From the NCBI RefSeq assembly GCF_000472525.1, contig NZ_AWZT01000010.1, forward strand, positions 108,818-172,817: a stretch of 64,000 nt of DNA, written 5' to 3'. Each line of letters begins with the position of its first letter. Position 1 is the stretch's first letter. The DNA is from Paraburkholderia dilworthii. Lineage in GTDB: Bacteria; Pseudomonadota; Gammaproteobacteria; Burkholderiales; Burkholderiaceae. A model generated the notes under the pieces. That model did no database searches. It saw only the letters and a list, made by a program, of their open reading frames with translations, and was not told where the DNA came from. Of this stretch, positions 36,681 to 46,182 are shown piece after piece. A program made the translations under genes and the position numbers.

Positions 36681-37781
36681 ATGAATTCAGGTCCACCTCT
36701 CGCCCCGCCAGAGTCGCCGCATCCCGCACAGTCGCTATTGACGCCGGGACACGGCCAGAAGCAGAAGGCCGCTTCGCTCGTGCTTTACATCGGGCTCGTG
36801 CTGCTGGCGCTGTGGGTCGTGCGCGACTTCGTTCCGGTCGTCGGCTGGGCCGGCGTGCTGGCAATTGCGCTATGGCCGCTGCTGCGCAAGGTCGAAGCCA
36901 ACCGCTGGCTGATGGGGCGCACCACCTTGATCGCGGCCGTGCTGACGCTCGCCATCGCATTGCTGGTCGCGCTGCCGGTGGGTATCGGCATCGCTCAGGC
37001 TTTGCGCGAAGCGCATGACCTCAGCGAGTGGTTCAAGGCCGCGCAGGAGAACGGCATTGCGATGCCGGACTTCATGCACCGTTTGCCATTTGGTGCGCAG
37101 CAGGTCGCAGCCTGGTGGCAAGCCTATCTCGCACCGCCGTTGCGCGATTCGGCGGCGATGAAGGGCTTGCACAGTACCACTGTCGTCACGCTCGGCCGGC
37201 ACTTCGGCGCGCGCGCCGTGCATGCGGTGACGGTCTTCGTGTTCATGCTCGTGACACTGTTCGTGATCTTCCAGGCGGGGCCGCGTCTGTCGGGCGCGTT
37301 GACTCGAGGCTTGCGGCGCGGTTTCGGGGAAGACGGCGCGCAGCTTGTCCAGCGCATGGCGACGGCGGTGCGCGGCACTGTGTCGGGACTCGTGGTGGTC
37401 GGACTAGGCGAAGGCGCGCTGCTCGGCGTCGCCTATTTCGTGACCGGCTTGCCGCATGTCGCCCTGCTTGCGCTCATCACCGCGATTGCCGCGATGTTGC
37501 CGTTCTGCGCGCCGATTACTTTTGGCCTCGCAGCGTTGTGGCTGTTCTCGCAGGGATCGGTGGCGGGCGCAATCGGTCTGCTGATTTTCGGTTCGATCGT
37601 GGTGTTCGTCGCCGAGCATTTCGTGCGGCCGGTGCTGATCGGCAATTCGACGCGGCTGCCTTTTCTGCTCGTGCTGTTCGGCATTCTCGGCGGCGCCGAG
37701 ACGTTCGGCCTGCTTGGCCTTTTTATCGGTCCCGCGTTGATGACGGTGCTGATGGTGCTGTGGACCGACCTCGTGCAATAG
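36681..37781 (+). CDS. AI-2E family transporter (PerM/YdiK-like permease)
   Basis: The 366-aa integral membrane protein has the family layout. Paired N-terminal helices at about 32-70 and a helix at about 80-105 are followed by an amphipathic/periplasmic region. A C-terminal bundle includes VVGLGEGALLGVAYFVTGLP, FCAPITFGLAALWLF and the end segment GLLGLFIGPALMTVLMVLW. The family contains proteins implicated in AI-2 export and in Na+/H+ exchange, so the substrate is open. It is a monocistronic gene. Confidence 0.9.
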   Translation: MNSGPPLAPPESPHPAQSLLTPGHGQKQKAASLVLYIGLVLLALWVVRDFVPVVGWAGVLAIALWPLLRKVEANRWLMGRTTLIAAVLTLAIALLVALPVGIGIAQALREAHDLSEWFKAAQENGIAMPDFMHRLPFGAQQVAAWWQAYLAPPLRDSAAMKGLHSTTVVTLGRHFGARAVHAVTVFVFMLVTLFVIFQAGPRLSGALTRGLRRGFGEDGAQLVQRMATAVRGTVSGLVVVGLGEGALLGVAYFVTGLPHVALLALITAIAAMLPFCAPITFGLAALWLFSQGSVAGAIGLLIFGSIVVFVAEHFVRPVLIGNSTRLPFLLVLFGILGGAETFGLLGLFIGPALMTVLMVLWTDLVQ

Positions 37782-37830
37782 TTGCATACGCGTTGTTGCG
37801 ATACGCGGCTCCGCCAGCGGCGGAACCCGC

Positions 37831-38703
37831 TCAGGGCCGCTGATTCGACGGATGTTCCTGCGCCGGCAGTCTCGTGCAGCCGAGTGTGTATCTCAACGCG
37901 CCCGGTAGCAGCGCGCTCCATACATCCCACGTATGGCCGCCGTCGATAATACGCAACGCCGCCGGGTTGCCCGCCATCCGAAGCTGCGTGTAAAGCAATG
38001 ACGCATCCGCCTGAATCGCGAGATCGTCGTCGCCGGCGGCGATGAACATCGGCACGCGATAGGGCCGGCTCATATAACGCTCCCATTGCGCCGGGTAGTT
38101 CAGCTCATGCCAGATGCGCGGATCGAACTGGCGCTCGCCGAATACGCCGACACGCCGCGCGGCTGAACCGCGCGGCGGCTCGTTCGCATAGATGGCGGGG
38201 CTCAGCAGCAGCGCGCCGCAAAAGCGCTCAGGCTGCGTCATTGCGTAGCGCAACGCGCCGAACCCGCCCATCGAGACGCCGCCGATCATCCGTCCCGCAC
38301 GCTGCGTCGACACGGCGTAGTGCGTTTCGATCTCGGGCAGCAGATCGTCGAAGAACGCAGTCTCCATCTTCTCCTTGCGATCGACGTACCAATCGGTGCC
38401 GCCTTGCGGCATTACCACCGCGAGCGGCGGGATATCGCGATGTTCGATCAGTGCGTCGACCGTGCCTTGCAGGTGGCCTTGGGTGATCCAGTCATTCGCG
38501 TCTCCATTGTTGCCGTGCAGGAGATAGATGACCGGAATGCGCGCTGCGTCCGGACGATAGCCGGTCGGTAGGTAAAGCGTGTAGGACCAGTCGCGTCCGA
38601 GCGCGGACGAATGGAAGCTTCGAGTCGTTACTGTGCTCGCATAAGACGAAGTGCCGCAAGCGGCGCACAGTAGAGCCAGCGCGGAATGTAGGAATAGACG
38701 CAT
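37831..38703 (-). CDS. Secreted esterase of the esterase D/PF00756 family
   Basis: The 290-aa product has an N-terminal signal peptide (LFLHSALALLCAACGTSSYA). The Cys does not sit in a good lipobox, so it is probably a soluble periplasmic protein. It has the alpha/beta-hydrolase core: IPVIYLLHGNNGDANDW, the nucleophile elbow GGVSMGGFG with Ser at about residue 144, and the C-terminal catalytic His in IDGGHTWDVW. The closest functional relatives are S-formylglutathione hydrolases, antigen 85-like and feruloyl/enterochelin esterases. Natural substrate is unknown. Confidence 0.87.
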   Translation of the reverse strand: MRLFLHSALALLCAACGTSSYASTVTTRSFHSSALGRDWSYTLYLPTGYRPDAARIPVIYLLHGNNGDANDWITQGHLQGTVDALIEHRDIPPLAVVMPQGGTDWYVDRKEKMETAFFDDLLPEIETHYAVSTQRAGRMIGGVSMGGFGALRYAMTQPERFCGALLLSPAIYANEPPRGSAARRVGVFGERQFDPRIWHELNYPAQWERYMSRPYRVPMFIAAGDDDLAIQADASLLYTQLRMAGNPAALRIIDGGHTWDVWSALLPGALRYTLGCTRLPAQEHPSNQRP

Positions 38704-38886
38704 GTCAGGGTAGGGAGCCGCCGCGCTGAATGAGGCGCGGCCGTCATGCTATCAGCATCCAGAGGAGGTTTGGCCCAGGGGCAGCGCGGAGATCGCCGCT
38801 TCCCGATGCGATGCATGCGGCGGCTCAGAGGCCGAAAGAGTGCTCTTTGACGGTGCAGCCGCCTGCCTCACGCGTCGGGGCCTGCT

Positions 38887-39996
38887 TTATGGCGACGTCC
38901 GAAGCCGCGTGCCGAACATGCGCATCACGAGGCGCTTAAGCGGTTCGGTCCCACAGGCGACGGCGACGAGGGCCGTGACGGCGCAGGCGTCGGCGAGCAG
39001 ACCTAGCGGATAGTTCAGATAGCCGTCCGTTGCCGCATACAGCACCGAGTCCACCACGAGCGAGATCACCGCACCGGCGATAAAGCACAGCAGCCCCTTG
39101 CGTCCGATGACACCGATCATCGGCAGCGACTGTGCGAGTTTTCTTGCCCAGCCAAGCTCGATCAGGTTAGCCACCAGCCACGCGATGGCCACGAAATTGA
39201 CCGCTCGCAGGTAGGACAGATTCTGCTTGAAGCTCGCGTCGAGCGGCTCGCGTTCGATAAAAAGCTTGTAGTAAGCCGCGAGCGCCACTACCGCGCAGGC
39301 CGCGAGAGTCACGAGCCAACCGAGGCGATGCGCGCTCACTCGCTGATAGACCGGTTGGCATCGCGCGAGCGCGCCGAGCACGAACAGCAACTGCCAGGCG
39401 AACGGGTTGAAGTCCCAATGCATGTCGGGCGCGGCGGGCAGATACGCATTGACGGCCGGCGCGCCGGCCCACAGCGCGACGCTACCCGCGAGGAGAAGCC
39501 AGGGCTTGCTGCGGGCGAGCGGCAGGATCATCGGCACGAGCAGCGCGAAGAACGCGTACATGGGTAGCACCGACGCGAGATAAGGCTGGCGGCGGAACAG
39601 CAGGATGTCACGCAACGCGGCGACGGGCGTGTCCATCAGATCGTCGAGGTCGGTGATGGCGAGATTCGGCGCCTCGATGCTGAACGCGTTGAGAACCGCG
39701 CTCACGAGCAACATGAGACCGGCGGTCACGAGAAATGCACGATAGATTTCCAGCGAGCGCCGCAGGAAGCGGTTGCGCGCGATGGTTTCGTTCCGCCGCT
39801 CAGCAAGCGCCGCATAGGCCGTCGCGGTCGCGAAGCCGCCAAGAAAGACGAAGACTTCGGCGGCGTCGCACAACGCGTACGCATGTAGCGTAACGCGCGA
39901 CAAGATGCTTCCGCCGATGTGGTCCACCACGATGATCAGTAGAACGAGTCCGCGAAAAAAGTCGAGCTCGATTAAACGGGATTGCGACGGTTTCAT
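38887..39996 (-). CDS. opgC: OpgC family membrane acyltransferase
   Basis: OpgC proteins attach succinyl groups to osmoregulated periplasmic glucans. The 369-aa product is an integral membrane protein with about ten helices and opens with RLIELDFFRGLVLLIIVVDH. EVFVFLGGFATATAYAALAERR follows, and both are characteristic of the OpgC family. No other glucan genes (opgG or opgH) are nearby, and related acyltransferases can modify other polysaccharides, so the substrate is inferred. Confidence 0.85.
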   Translation of the reverse strand: MKPSQSRLIELDFFRGLVLLIIVVDHIGGSILSRVTLHAYALCDAAEVFVFLGGFATATAYAALAERRNETIARNRFLRRSLEIYRAFLVTAGLMLLVSAVLNAFSIEAPNLAITDLDDLMDTPVAALRDILLFRRQPYLASVLPMYAFFALLVPMILPLARSKPWLLLAGSVALWAGAPAVNAYLPAAPDMHWDFNPFAWQLLFVLGALARCQPVYQRVSAHRLGWLVTLAACAVVALAAYYKLFIEREPLDASFKQNLSYLRAVNFVAIAWLVANLIELGWARKLAQSLPMIGVIGRKGLLCFIAGAVISLVVDSVLYAATDGYLNYPLGLLADACAVTALVAVACGTEPLKRLVMRMFGTRLRTSP

Positions 39997-40466
39997 TGTT
40001 TTTATGCCAAAAGCAGCCCCGTGCGACGGCGCGCTATCTCAGCGCGTCGGGCGTCTCACAAGGCTTTGGAATAGTGGATGAGTGCTGCGGTGGCGAGGCG
40101 ACCGCGGTGCCGCGTCAACCGGAAATGCATGCACGGTTGCACGAGGCAGTAAAAATGACCTTGGCAGGGCGACGGAGTTCCGCTTCGCTGCCGCAAAAGT
40201 CAGCGATTATATTTCTTTCTGTGACAAGCCGCTTTCCACTGCGTAGGGGCAAAGCCCCGTCGGATGGGTTGTCGGCGGAATAGGCGTTTAAAGACAGTGG
40301 AGATTTCGCAACGTTTTGACATATCCACGCGACACCCAATGGACGGACGGCTTACGGCGTGTGAGGATTTCCCATAAGCGCGTCAGGCTCCAGAAGCGCG
40401 TTGTCGTAGAGTCAAGAAGAAGGTGTCGGATCGAGTTGTGCCATTACTCGAGTGCAGGGGATCGTC
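39997..40466. other. Intergenic region before the porin gene
   Basis: No gene was recognised in these 470 bp. A TTGACA hexamer lies at 40316-40321, but no -10 follows at 16-18 bp. Confidence 0.4.
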
Positions 40467-41627
40467 ATGAACAAGCAAGTGTTCGCGCTGGCTGTTTCCA
40501 CCGCTGTGTCCGCCACTTTTAGCGCACCGGCTTCGGCGCAGACGAGCGTCACGCTGTACGGCGTACTCGACGAAGGTATCAACTACACGAACAACGCCGG
40601 CCGCGGGCATGTCTACGAGTTGGCGAGCGGCTATGCGCAAGGCAGCCGCTGGGGCCTCAAGGGCGCCGAGGAACTGGGCGGCGGGCTCAAGGCGATTTTC
40701 CAGCTCGAGAATGGTTTCGACCTGAGTTCCGGGCGGTTCAATCAGGGTGGCCGGATGTTCGGGCGGCAGGCCTTCGTGGGCTTGAGCGCAGAGCGATACG
40801 GGGTGTTGACGTTCGGGCGGCAATACGATTCGGTGGTCGATTATCTGGCGCAAACCACAGCCAATGGCAACTGGGCCGGTTCGCTGTTCTCGCACCCCTA
40901 TGATAACGACAACACCGATAACTCGTTTCGTCTCGATAACACCGTCAAATATACGAGTCCGTCGATTAGCGGTTTTCAGTTTGGCGGCACTTACAGTTTC
41001 AGCAACGACACCAACTTCGGCAATAACCGCGCATATAGCGTTGGCGGACAGTACGCGTACGGAGGCTTGCTCGTCAGTGCCGCTTACCTGCAGGCCAATA
41101 ATCCGGGCAATGGCGCGAACGGTGCGATTACCGCCAACGACGCGAATTTTGTGGCAACGCGCATGCGCGTATTCGGCGGCGGTATTACGTATAACTTCGG
41201 GCCGGCTACGGCAGGCTTCGTATATAGCAACTCGAATTATCTGCATCCGACCGGCAACGGTTATCTGGGCATCGCGCCGCTGGTGCCGCCTGGCGTATTG
41301 CTCAACTCGTTGAAGTATCAGAACTTCGAGTTGAACGGCAAGTATCAGATTTCACCGATGCTGTTCGTCGGTGCCCAATACGTATATACGATGGAAAACT
41401 ACGATGCGTCGAGCGGCGGGGTCAAACCGAAAATCCACTCGTTCGGCCTGATGGCAGATTACAACCTGACCAAGCGAACCGATGTCTATATTCAAGGCGA
41501 GTACCAGCACGTAACCGGCGACCCCACGTACTCGATACTTGATGATGCGTTTATACCTGGCGCGCAGGCGCCGTCATCGACATCGAAACAGGTGGTGGTA
41601 CGTGCCGCGATAAGGCATAAATTCTAG
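40467..41627 (+). CDS. Gram-negative general porin (OmpC/OpcP type)
   Basis: The 386-aa outer-membrane protein forms a trimeric 16-strand channel. The ATG at 40467 gives a signal peptide ending APASAQ. The mature protein begins SVTLYGVLDEGINYTNN, the beta-proteobacterial porin start, followed by SRWGLKGAEELGGGLKAIFQ and RQAFVGLSAERYGVLTFGRQ. It ends in AIRHKF with the C-terminal Phe required for outer-membrane assembly. Many paralogues exist in these bacteria, so the substrate is not predictable. Confidence 0.95.
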   Translation: MNKQVFALAVSTAVSATFSAPASAQTSVTLYGVLDEGINYTNNAGRGHVYELASGYAQGSRWGLKGAEELGGGLKAIFQLENGFDLSSGRFNQGGRMFGRQAFVGLSAERYGVLTFGRQYDSVVDYLAQTTANGNWAGSLFSHPYDNDNTDNSFRLDNTVKYTSPSISGFQFGGTYSFSNDTNFGNNRAYSVGGQYAYGGLLVSAAYLQANNPGNGANGAITANDANFVATRMRVFGGGITYNFGPATAGFVYSNSNYLHPTGNGYLGIAPLVPPGVLLNSLKYQNFELNGKYQISPMLFVGAQYVYTMENYDASSGGVKPKIHSFGLMADYNLTKRTDVYIQGEYQHVTGDPTYSILDDAFIPGAQAPSSTSKQVVVRAAIRHKF

Positions 41628-41670
41628 ATTGGAATTGATGTGCCGGAGACAGACGGCAATCCAAAAGAAA

Positions 41671-41700
41671 CGCGCCTCGGTGAACGATTCACGAGGCGCG
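41671..41700. terminator. Candidate hairpin downstream of the porin gene
   Basis: A 9-bp GC-rich perfect stem (CGCGCCTCG/CGAGGCGCG) with a 12-nt loop lies 43 bp after the stop. No T run follows directly, so it is a weak terminator candidate or an mRNA-stabilising hairpin. Confidence 0.4.
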
Positions 41701-41782
41701 CTATCCGGCTTTCGCCGATTTTGTCGCTTTTATCTCGATTCTATCTATTAGAACAGCAAATGCCGGCTGCTTTATCTAACGC

Positions 41783-42202
41783 TCAACTCAACAGAACGTT
41801 TTGAACGAGAATGCCGATCATCACGCCGGCGGGAATGCCAAAAGTCCGGCCGCGAAGGGTGGCGCTCAGGTCTTCGTCGAGGATGAAGCTGCTGCGGCGC
41901 TCGCTCCACACGGTCTTGTACAGAAGCGGCTTTGTGTCGGCGATAAGCAGCGAAATCACCGCTGTCGCAATGACCTGTTCGGGCGCATGCAGTCTCGCGA
42001 CCAACGGGGAAACCTCGGCCCCGATGGAGAGGAGCACCATGATGGCGGTAGCGATCACTGCGCCAAAGAAAAAACCGCTCATGAAGCGGTTGGCTGATGT
42101 AAGAGAATCCACGTGAGCCTCGACTTTTTCATCGCCCAGATGAAGGGCTGATGAAGCAAAATATTCTGAAGGGATGTGTTCCGTTGAATGACTGACGGCC
42201 AT
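41783..42202 (-). CDS. Small membrane protein of unknown function
   Basis: I do not recognise the family. The 139-aa product has a hydrophilic N-terminus (about 1-38) and two or three hydrophobic stretches: about 42-65 (FMSGFFFGAVIATAIMVLLS) and 76-88 (VIATAVISLLIAD), with a C-terminal one at 123-138. It converges on the porin gene and has no operon partner. Confidence 0.6.
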   Translation of the reverse strand: MAVSHSTEHIPSEYFASSALHLGDEKVEAHVDSLTSANRFMSGFFFGAVIATAIMVLLSIGAEVSPLVARLHAPEQVIATAVISLLIADTKPLLYKTVWSERRSSFILDEDLSATLRGRTFGIPAGVMIGILVQNVLLS

Positions 42203-42373
42203 TTTTTGTGCGCCCGGCGGTCAGAATCAAACGAGACCTAAGAATATTTTTTTTGTGCTCTTCAACCTATCGTCCGTTTCCTAATCAGGCTTCGGAGAAA
42301 TCCTCAAGCGCGAAGACGAGCGCCGGCATCGTCAAGCGCGGAACATGAGCCTGGCTTTTTTCATGGAGATTTC

Positions 42374-42790
42374 ATGACCAATCGTGCAACGCAGATTCTT
42401 CCTCATCATCGCTATGTCCATTCGCTGGGCGCGCCGCTGGCCTGCGTGCAAGGCACCATCAGCAAGGTATTCGCGAGCCCAGACAACCACCACGGCGCCA
42501 ACCATCAGCATCTGATCGTGAAGATCGACAAGGTGTTGAAGTTTGAGGGCGGCACGCAAAACCTCGTCGGCACGGAGGTGTTCGTCGCGGTGCGATTCGG
42601 CGACAACGAAGGACTGTCCGAGGAGATTCCCGGACTGCAAGCCGGCCAACCGATCGAGGTGCAAGGCGAATATCTCCCCGAGGCGAGCGCCTATCCGACC
42701 GACGACAATTCCAATCCGGTGCTGCCCGTGCTGCACTTCACTCACCATCCAGTCGGTTACGTGCGTTACGCGGGTCAGTACTACAGCTAA
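42374..42790 (+). CDS. DUF3465-like small protein
   Basis: The 138-aa product, with no signal peptide, contains NHQHLIVKIDKVLKFEGG, AGQPIEVQGEYLPE and a C-terminal VLHFTHHPVGYVRYAGQYYS. This resembles the DUF3465 pattern, in which an HQ-containing strand is followed by a GEY and HHxP segment, probably an OB-like beta barrel. Its His-rich character could indicate metal binding. The function is unknown, and the family link is by eye only. Confidence 0.65.
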   Translation: MTNRATQILPHHRYVHSLGAPLACVQGTISKVFASPDNHHGANHQHLIVKIDKVLKFEGGTQNLVGTEVFVAVRFGDNEGLSEEIPGLQAGQPIEVQGEYLPEASAYPTDDNSNPVLPVLHFTHHPVGYVRYAGQYYS

Positions 42791-43261
42791 CCCTTGCGGG
42801 CGTTGCCGCGTTCCGCGCTGAGCGATCGCGTTTTTCGACCCGCAATTCAAGTTCCGGCGGCCGCGTGCCGTTATGCAGATGGCGTCGATGGCACTGCTCC
42901 GACGAGCCGGCGCTTTCGGGCAGGATTGCGCGCACAACGACGCCTGCGAGGCTGTGCGTAACGTTTGTATCAGACTGTGTGGCGCGCCGCGTTTTCTGTT
43001 AAACCCACTTTACAATTCGGCTGGGAATTTGGTCCCACTCTGGCCCCGTCCGCGGAAGAACGGCCGCTTCGAGCGCCCGAATCCGCCAGCGCGCAAGCGG
43101 TGAATCGACGAACCGGGTCGGCCGGCAAGGCAAGGGCGAGGGGCGTACAAGCGCGCTCGCCAGGTTGCAGCACGAAAGGCTGCGCGTCGTCGAATCGCGC
43201 GCTTCGTATGCGGCAAGGCGGCATCCGGCCCGCTTATAAGAAGATAAGGCAGGATTCGAAC
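42791..43261. other. Intergenic region without a recognised feature
   Basis: It lies between the DUF3465-like gene and the LytM lipoprotein gene. The open frame upstream of the latter is Arg/Ser-rich and not protein-like. Confidence 0.4.
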
Positions 43262-44203
43262 ATGATCGGACAGCGTTTGGACAGAGCAATGATGGTCAGC
43301 GTGGCCGGCGCGTGGCTGGCGCTCGCGATGAGCGGTTGCGCGAACGTCGGGCAGCAGAGCGCGCAGACAGGCGCGGCATCGGCGGCGAGCACGGCGAACG
43401 TAGTGGGCACGGCGGGATCGTCTGCCTCGGCGAATACGCCAGTCGCGGCCGGCATCGCAGAAGGCACGCCGCTCAGGAAAGCGCCGCCGCCGGTTTATCG
43501 GGTGAAGCGCGGTGACACGCTGGCGCGCATTGCGCAGCGTCATCATTGCAGCGTCAGGCAGTTGCAGGCATGGAACGGCTTGAAGGCGTCCGCGCGGTTG
43601 AAGACGGGGCAAGTGCTGCGGGTGGCATCGCCGGAAACCGCTCAGGCCGTCAACGCGGCTACCGCTGCTGCCACCGCCAACGCTTCCGTCGCAACGTCGA
43701 ACGGATCGGCCGCGCAGGCTTCCGTGGCAGGCGGGTCCGCAGCCGGCTCGGCGCCGGTCCCGCAAGCCTCCGCCGCGCCCAGCGCCGCCGAAGCGCGCGA
43801 AGTCGCCCAACAGACAACGCGGCACGCGAATAGCCTTTCGCTCGCATGGCCGGCGGGTGGCCGCGTGGTCGAAGCATTCCAGCCGGGCGAGACGCGCGGC
43901 ATCGAAATCGGCGGCAAGGCAGGCGATCCAGTTCGCGCGGCGGCGGACGGCAAGGTCATGTACGCCGGTACAGGGTTGAACAGCTACGGCAGTCTCATCA
44001 TCGTCCAGCACAACAAGGACTTTCTGACCGCGTACTCGCACAACCGCAAGCTGCTCGTGAGAACGGGAGACATCGTTCGACAAGGGCAGCAGATCGCCGA
44101 GATGGGCGACCAGAACAACTCGCGCGTCTCGGTCGGCTTCGAGTTGCGCCACGACGGCAAACCGATTGATCCGATGCCATATCTGCCGCAAGGACGCGGC
44201 TAG
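43262..44203 (+). CDS. LysM/M23 (LytM) lipoprotein, NlpD/EnvC-like, degenerate metal site
   Basis: The ATG at 43262 gives 313 aa. A lipoprotein signal has lipobox MSGC (Cys26). A LysM domain lies at about 79-121 (YRVKRGDTLARIAQRH), an Ala/Ser-rich linker follows, and a C-terminal M23/LytM domain lies at about 194-310. The usual HxxxD zinc site is replaced by TRGIEIGG and the final HxH by VGFELRH. The enzyme site is therefore incomplete, as in E. coli NlpD and EnvC, which activate cell-wall amidases at division. A role as amidase activator in the periplasm is the best guess. Confidence 0.85.
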   Translation: MIGQRLDRAMMVSVAGAWLALAMSGCANVGQQSAQTGAASAASTANVVGTAGSSASANTPVAAGIAEGTPLRKAPPPVYRVKRGDTLARIAQRHHCSVRQLQAWNGLKASARLKTGQVLRVASPETAQAVNAATAAATANASVATSNGSAAQASVAGGSAAGSAPVPQASAAPSAAEAREVAQQTTRHANSLSLAWPAGGRVVEAFQPGETRGIEIGGKAGDPVRAAADGKVMYAGTGLNSYGSLIIVQHNKDFLTAYSHNRKLLVRTGDIVRQGQQIAEMGDQNNSRVSVGFELRHDGKPIDPMPYLPQGRG

Positions 44204-44224
44204 GCGCACCGGACCACGGCGGCT

Positions 44225-45043
44225 TCAGTCAAGCCACGTTAGCGCCGCCGCGACGATCGCCTCGGGCGCATCTTCCTGCATCAGATGGCCCGCTCGCGGC
44301 ACGGCCTGGAAGCGCGCCTGCGGAATCAGCGCTGCCAGGCGACGGCCGCGTTCCAGCGGAATCCACTGATCCTCTTCGCCCCACAGAATCTGCGTCGGAC
44401 AGCGCAGTTGCGAATAGCGGGCTTCGACTTCATCGGTATAGCGCTGATCCATTTGCGCGATTTGCCGGTAGAACGCGGCTTGGCCCGTTGCGCCGAGCCA
44501 GGGCGTGACGTACGGCGCGAGTTCTTCATCGGTGATGTCGCGCGCGATTGCGCCGCGCACATACGCGTTCACCACCGCTTCGTGAATATACGGCGGCAGT
44601 CCCGCGAATGCGTCACCGTGGCGCCGCACATGCTGCACGAACGGCGAGCCCCACGGTGCGAGTGCGACCGGGTCGATCAGCGTGAGGCTGCGGTATTCGC
44701 AACCGTCGATAAGATGCGCGCGCAACGAAGTCGCCCCGCCAAAGTCATGCGCGATCACATCCGGGCTTTTTAATTGCCAGTGCGCGAGCAGTTCGGCGAG
44801 CAACCGATTCTGCACACCGAGCGACACATCTTGGCCATCGCACATAGCGGACTGGCCGTAGCCGAGCAGATCGTAATAATGGACGCTGCGAATCTGCGCG
44901 AGATGAGGCGCAATGCGATGCCACACGTAGGACGAAAACGGCGTGCCGTGCACCAGTACGAGCGGCGGGCCAGTGCCCGTCACGTTGAAGCGCACGCTTT
45001 GATCGCGGAACGTATATGTTTCGGGCAGTGGCCAGTCGGTCAT
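44225..45043 (-). CDS. Alpha/beta hydrolase with Asp nucleophile (haloalkane dehalogenase/epoxide hydrolase type)
   Basis: The 272-aa cytoplasmic protein has the oxyanion-hole motif VHGTP near residue 32, the nucleophile elbow VIAHDFGGAT with Asp at residue 100, and a C-terminal catalytic His in RAGHLMQED. Asp in place of Ser at the elbow puts it with haloalkane and haloacetate dehalogenases and epoxide hydrolases. The halide-binding Trp after the nucleophile of true haloalkane dehalogenases (HDWG) is Phe here. The reaction is therefore uncertain. It converges on the LytM gene. Confidence 0.85.
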   Translation of the reverse strand: MTDWPLPETYTFRDQSVRFNVTGTGPPLVLVHGTPFSSYVWHRIAPHLAQIRSVHYYDLLGYGQSAMCDGQDVSLGVQNRLLAELLAHWQLKSPDVIAHDFGGATSLRAHLIDGCEYRSLTLIDPVALAPWGSPFVQHVRRHGDAFAGLPPYIHEAVVNAYVRGAIARDITDEELAPYVTPWLGATGQAAFYRQIAQMDQRYTDEVEARYSQLRCPTQILWGEEDQWIPLERGRRLAALIPQARFQAVPRAGHLMQEDAPEAIVAAALTWLD

Positions 45044-45472
45044 GGTAATGAGCGGTGGTGACGAAGTTCGCTTACGTTAGCAGGGCTTTTGATAGCGCGC
45101 ATGACGCGTTCTGCGTGGCGCACCGGCAGGCACCGCAAAGCCCCGGCAAGCTCCATCAAACGTCGCCACGCGAATCCCGCAAGAGCTCACCTTTGATTTG
45201 TTCAGCAAACCCAGGCAATTTGCCGAATATGCGTTTCATCGCGCTCGCCTCGTATGTCGGTCAGCAGACAGTGCATCCGGCATCTTTACGAATCGCGCAT
45301 GAATGACCTTGAAATGCGGTGATTCTGAGCTGCCGCGGTTAATAAAGCCTGGTAATCCTTTATTAATGAAGCAGGCGGGCCTATAAGGAACGACCCGTGA
45401 TCGGCGTAGACTCGTCATATCCGCGTGCTTGCGAACGGTGAGGAAATCCGGGAGCCCGCGGCGCAAGCCAGC
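45044..45472. other. Intergenic region without a recognised feature
   Basis: No gene or structure could be supported in these 429 bp. Confidence 0.4.
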
Positions 45473-45871
45473 CTACTTTGTCTGCACGCCGCGCAGCAGT
45501 TGCGACACCTGGCCATGCAAATGCAGTATCGCCGGATCGGCCTGCAACAGCGGCAGGTAGCGCGGCAGAAAACTGTTGTTCGGCTGATCGGCGGAAAAGA
45601 GGCCGGTGACGGCTTCCGCGGCGGCGAGCCGGTCCGCGGCGTCGGCTTCCTTGTCGTCGAGAATTTCATCGACGTTTGCGATGATCGTCGAGAGCGGCGT
45701 GAGCCAGCGAAAACCCGAACCGTTGATCAGCACTTGCAGAAAGGCTGCGGGCGTGACCGGGCCGAATTCTTTCTCATATGACGCGCGCTCGTGATCGAGT
45801 ATCGCCTTATGCAACGCCAACAAAGGTTTGCGGATCTCCGAGAGGAATTGGGTGCATTGCGGGTCGTTCAT
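45473..45871 (-). CDS. Conserved-looking hypothetical protein
   Basis: The 132-aa product starts at the ATG at 45871 (MNDPQCTQFLSEIRKPLLAL). It is helical and soluble with no signal peptide, and contains HERASYEKEFGPVTPAAFLQ, FRWLTPLSTIIANVDEILDD and LQADPAILHLHGQVSQLL. I cannot assign a family. The open frame runs up to 46108, but that extension is Arg/Pro-rich. Codon bias matches that of its neighbours, so it is probably real. Confidence 0.65.
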   Translation of the reverse strand: MNDPQCTQFLSEIRKPLLALHKAILDHERASYEKEFGPVTPAAFLQVLINGSGFRWLTPLSTIIANVDEILDDKEADAADRLAAAEAVTGLFSADQPNNSFLPRYLPLLQADPAILHLHGQVSQLLRGVQTK

Positions 45872-46182
45872 GATGCGGCTCCTTCGGATGGTCAGTGCGG
45901 GTCGCGTCCATGCTAACAAAATTGCGCGGCCACGGCCTCGTCCGCGCCCGGCGCAATGACAGCGGGGCGGGCGGCGCCCCGGCGAACTTCTTAATGCACG
46001 GCTACAATTCGCCGAGCCCTCACAGTGCACTGGCGCGATGCTTGGCGTGCAGTTGCACGCTAGCGCTTCGGCGGCATTGCGCATTAGTCGGGGCTGTCGA
46101 ATAAACACGGCGAGTCATCGCGTTTTGAGCGGCAATCGCGACTAAACAGCCTGATAGAAGATAACCCCACAAGGAGCCGCGC
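45872..46182. promoter_or_regulatory. Divergent intergenic region upstream of the molybdenum hydroxylase operon
   Basis: It contains no gene, and an AAGGAG ribosome site lies at 46170-46175, just before the 2Fe-2S subunit gene. The promoter for the three-gene operon should lie here, but no clear hexamers were seen. Confidence 0.4.

Noticed and set aside
40316..40321. Porin promoter -35 TTGACA
   Set aside because: No -10 hexamer is present at 16-18 bp.
43010..44209. 399-aa open frame antisense to the LytM gene
   Set aside because: It is Arg/Cys-rich and has no recognised motif, while the plus-strand gene has signal, LysM and M23 domains.
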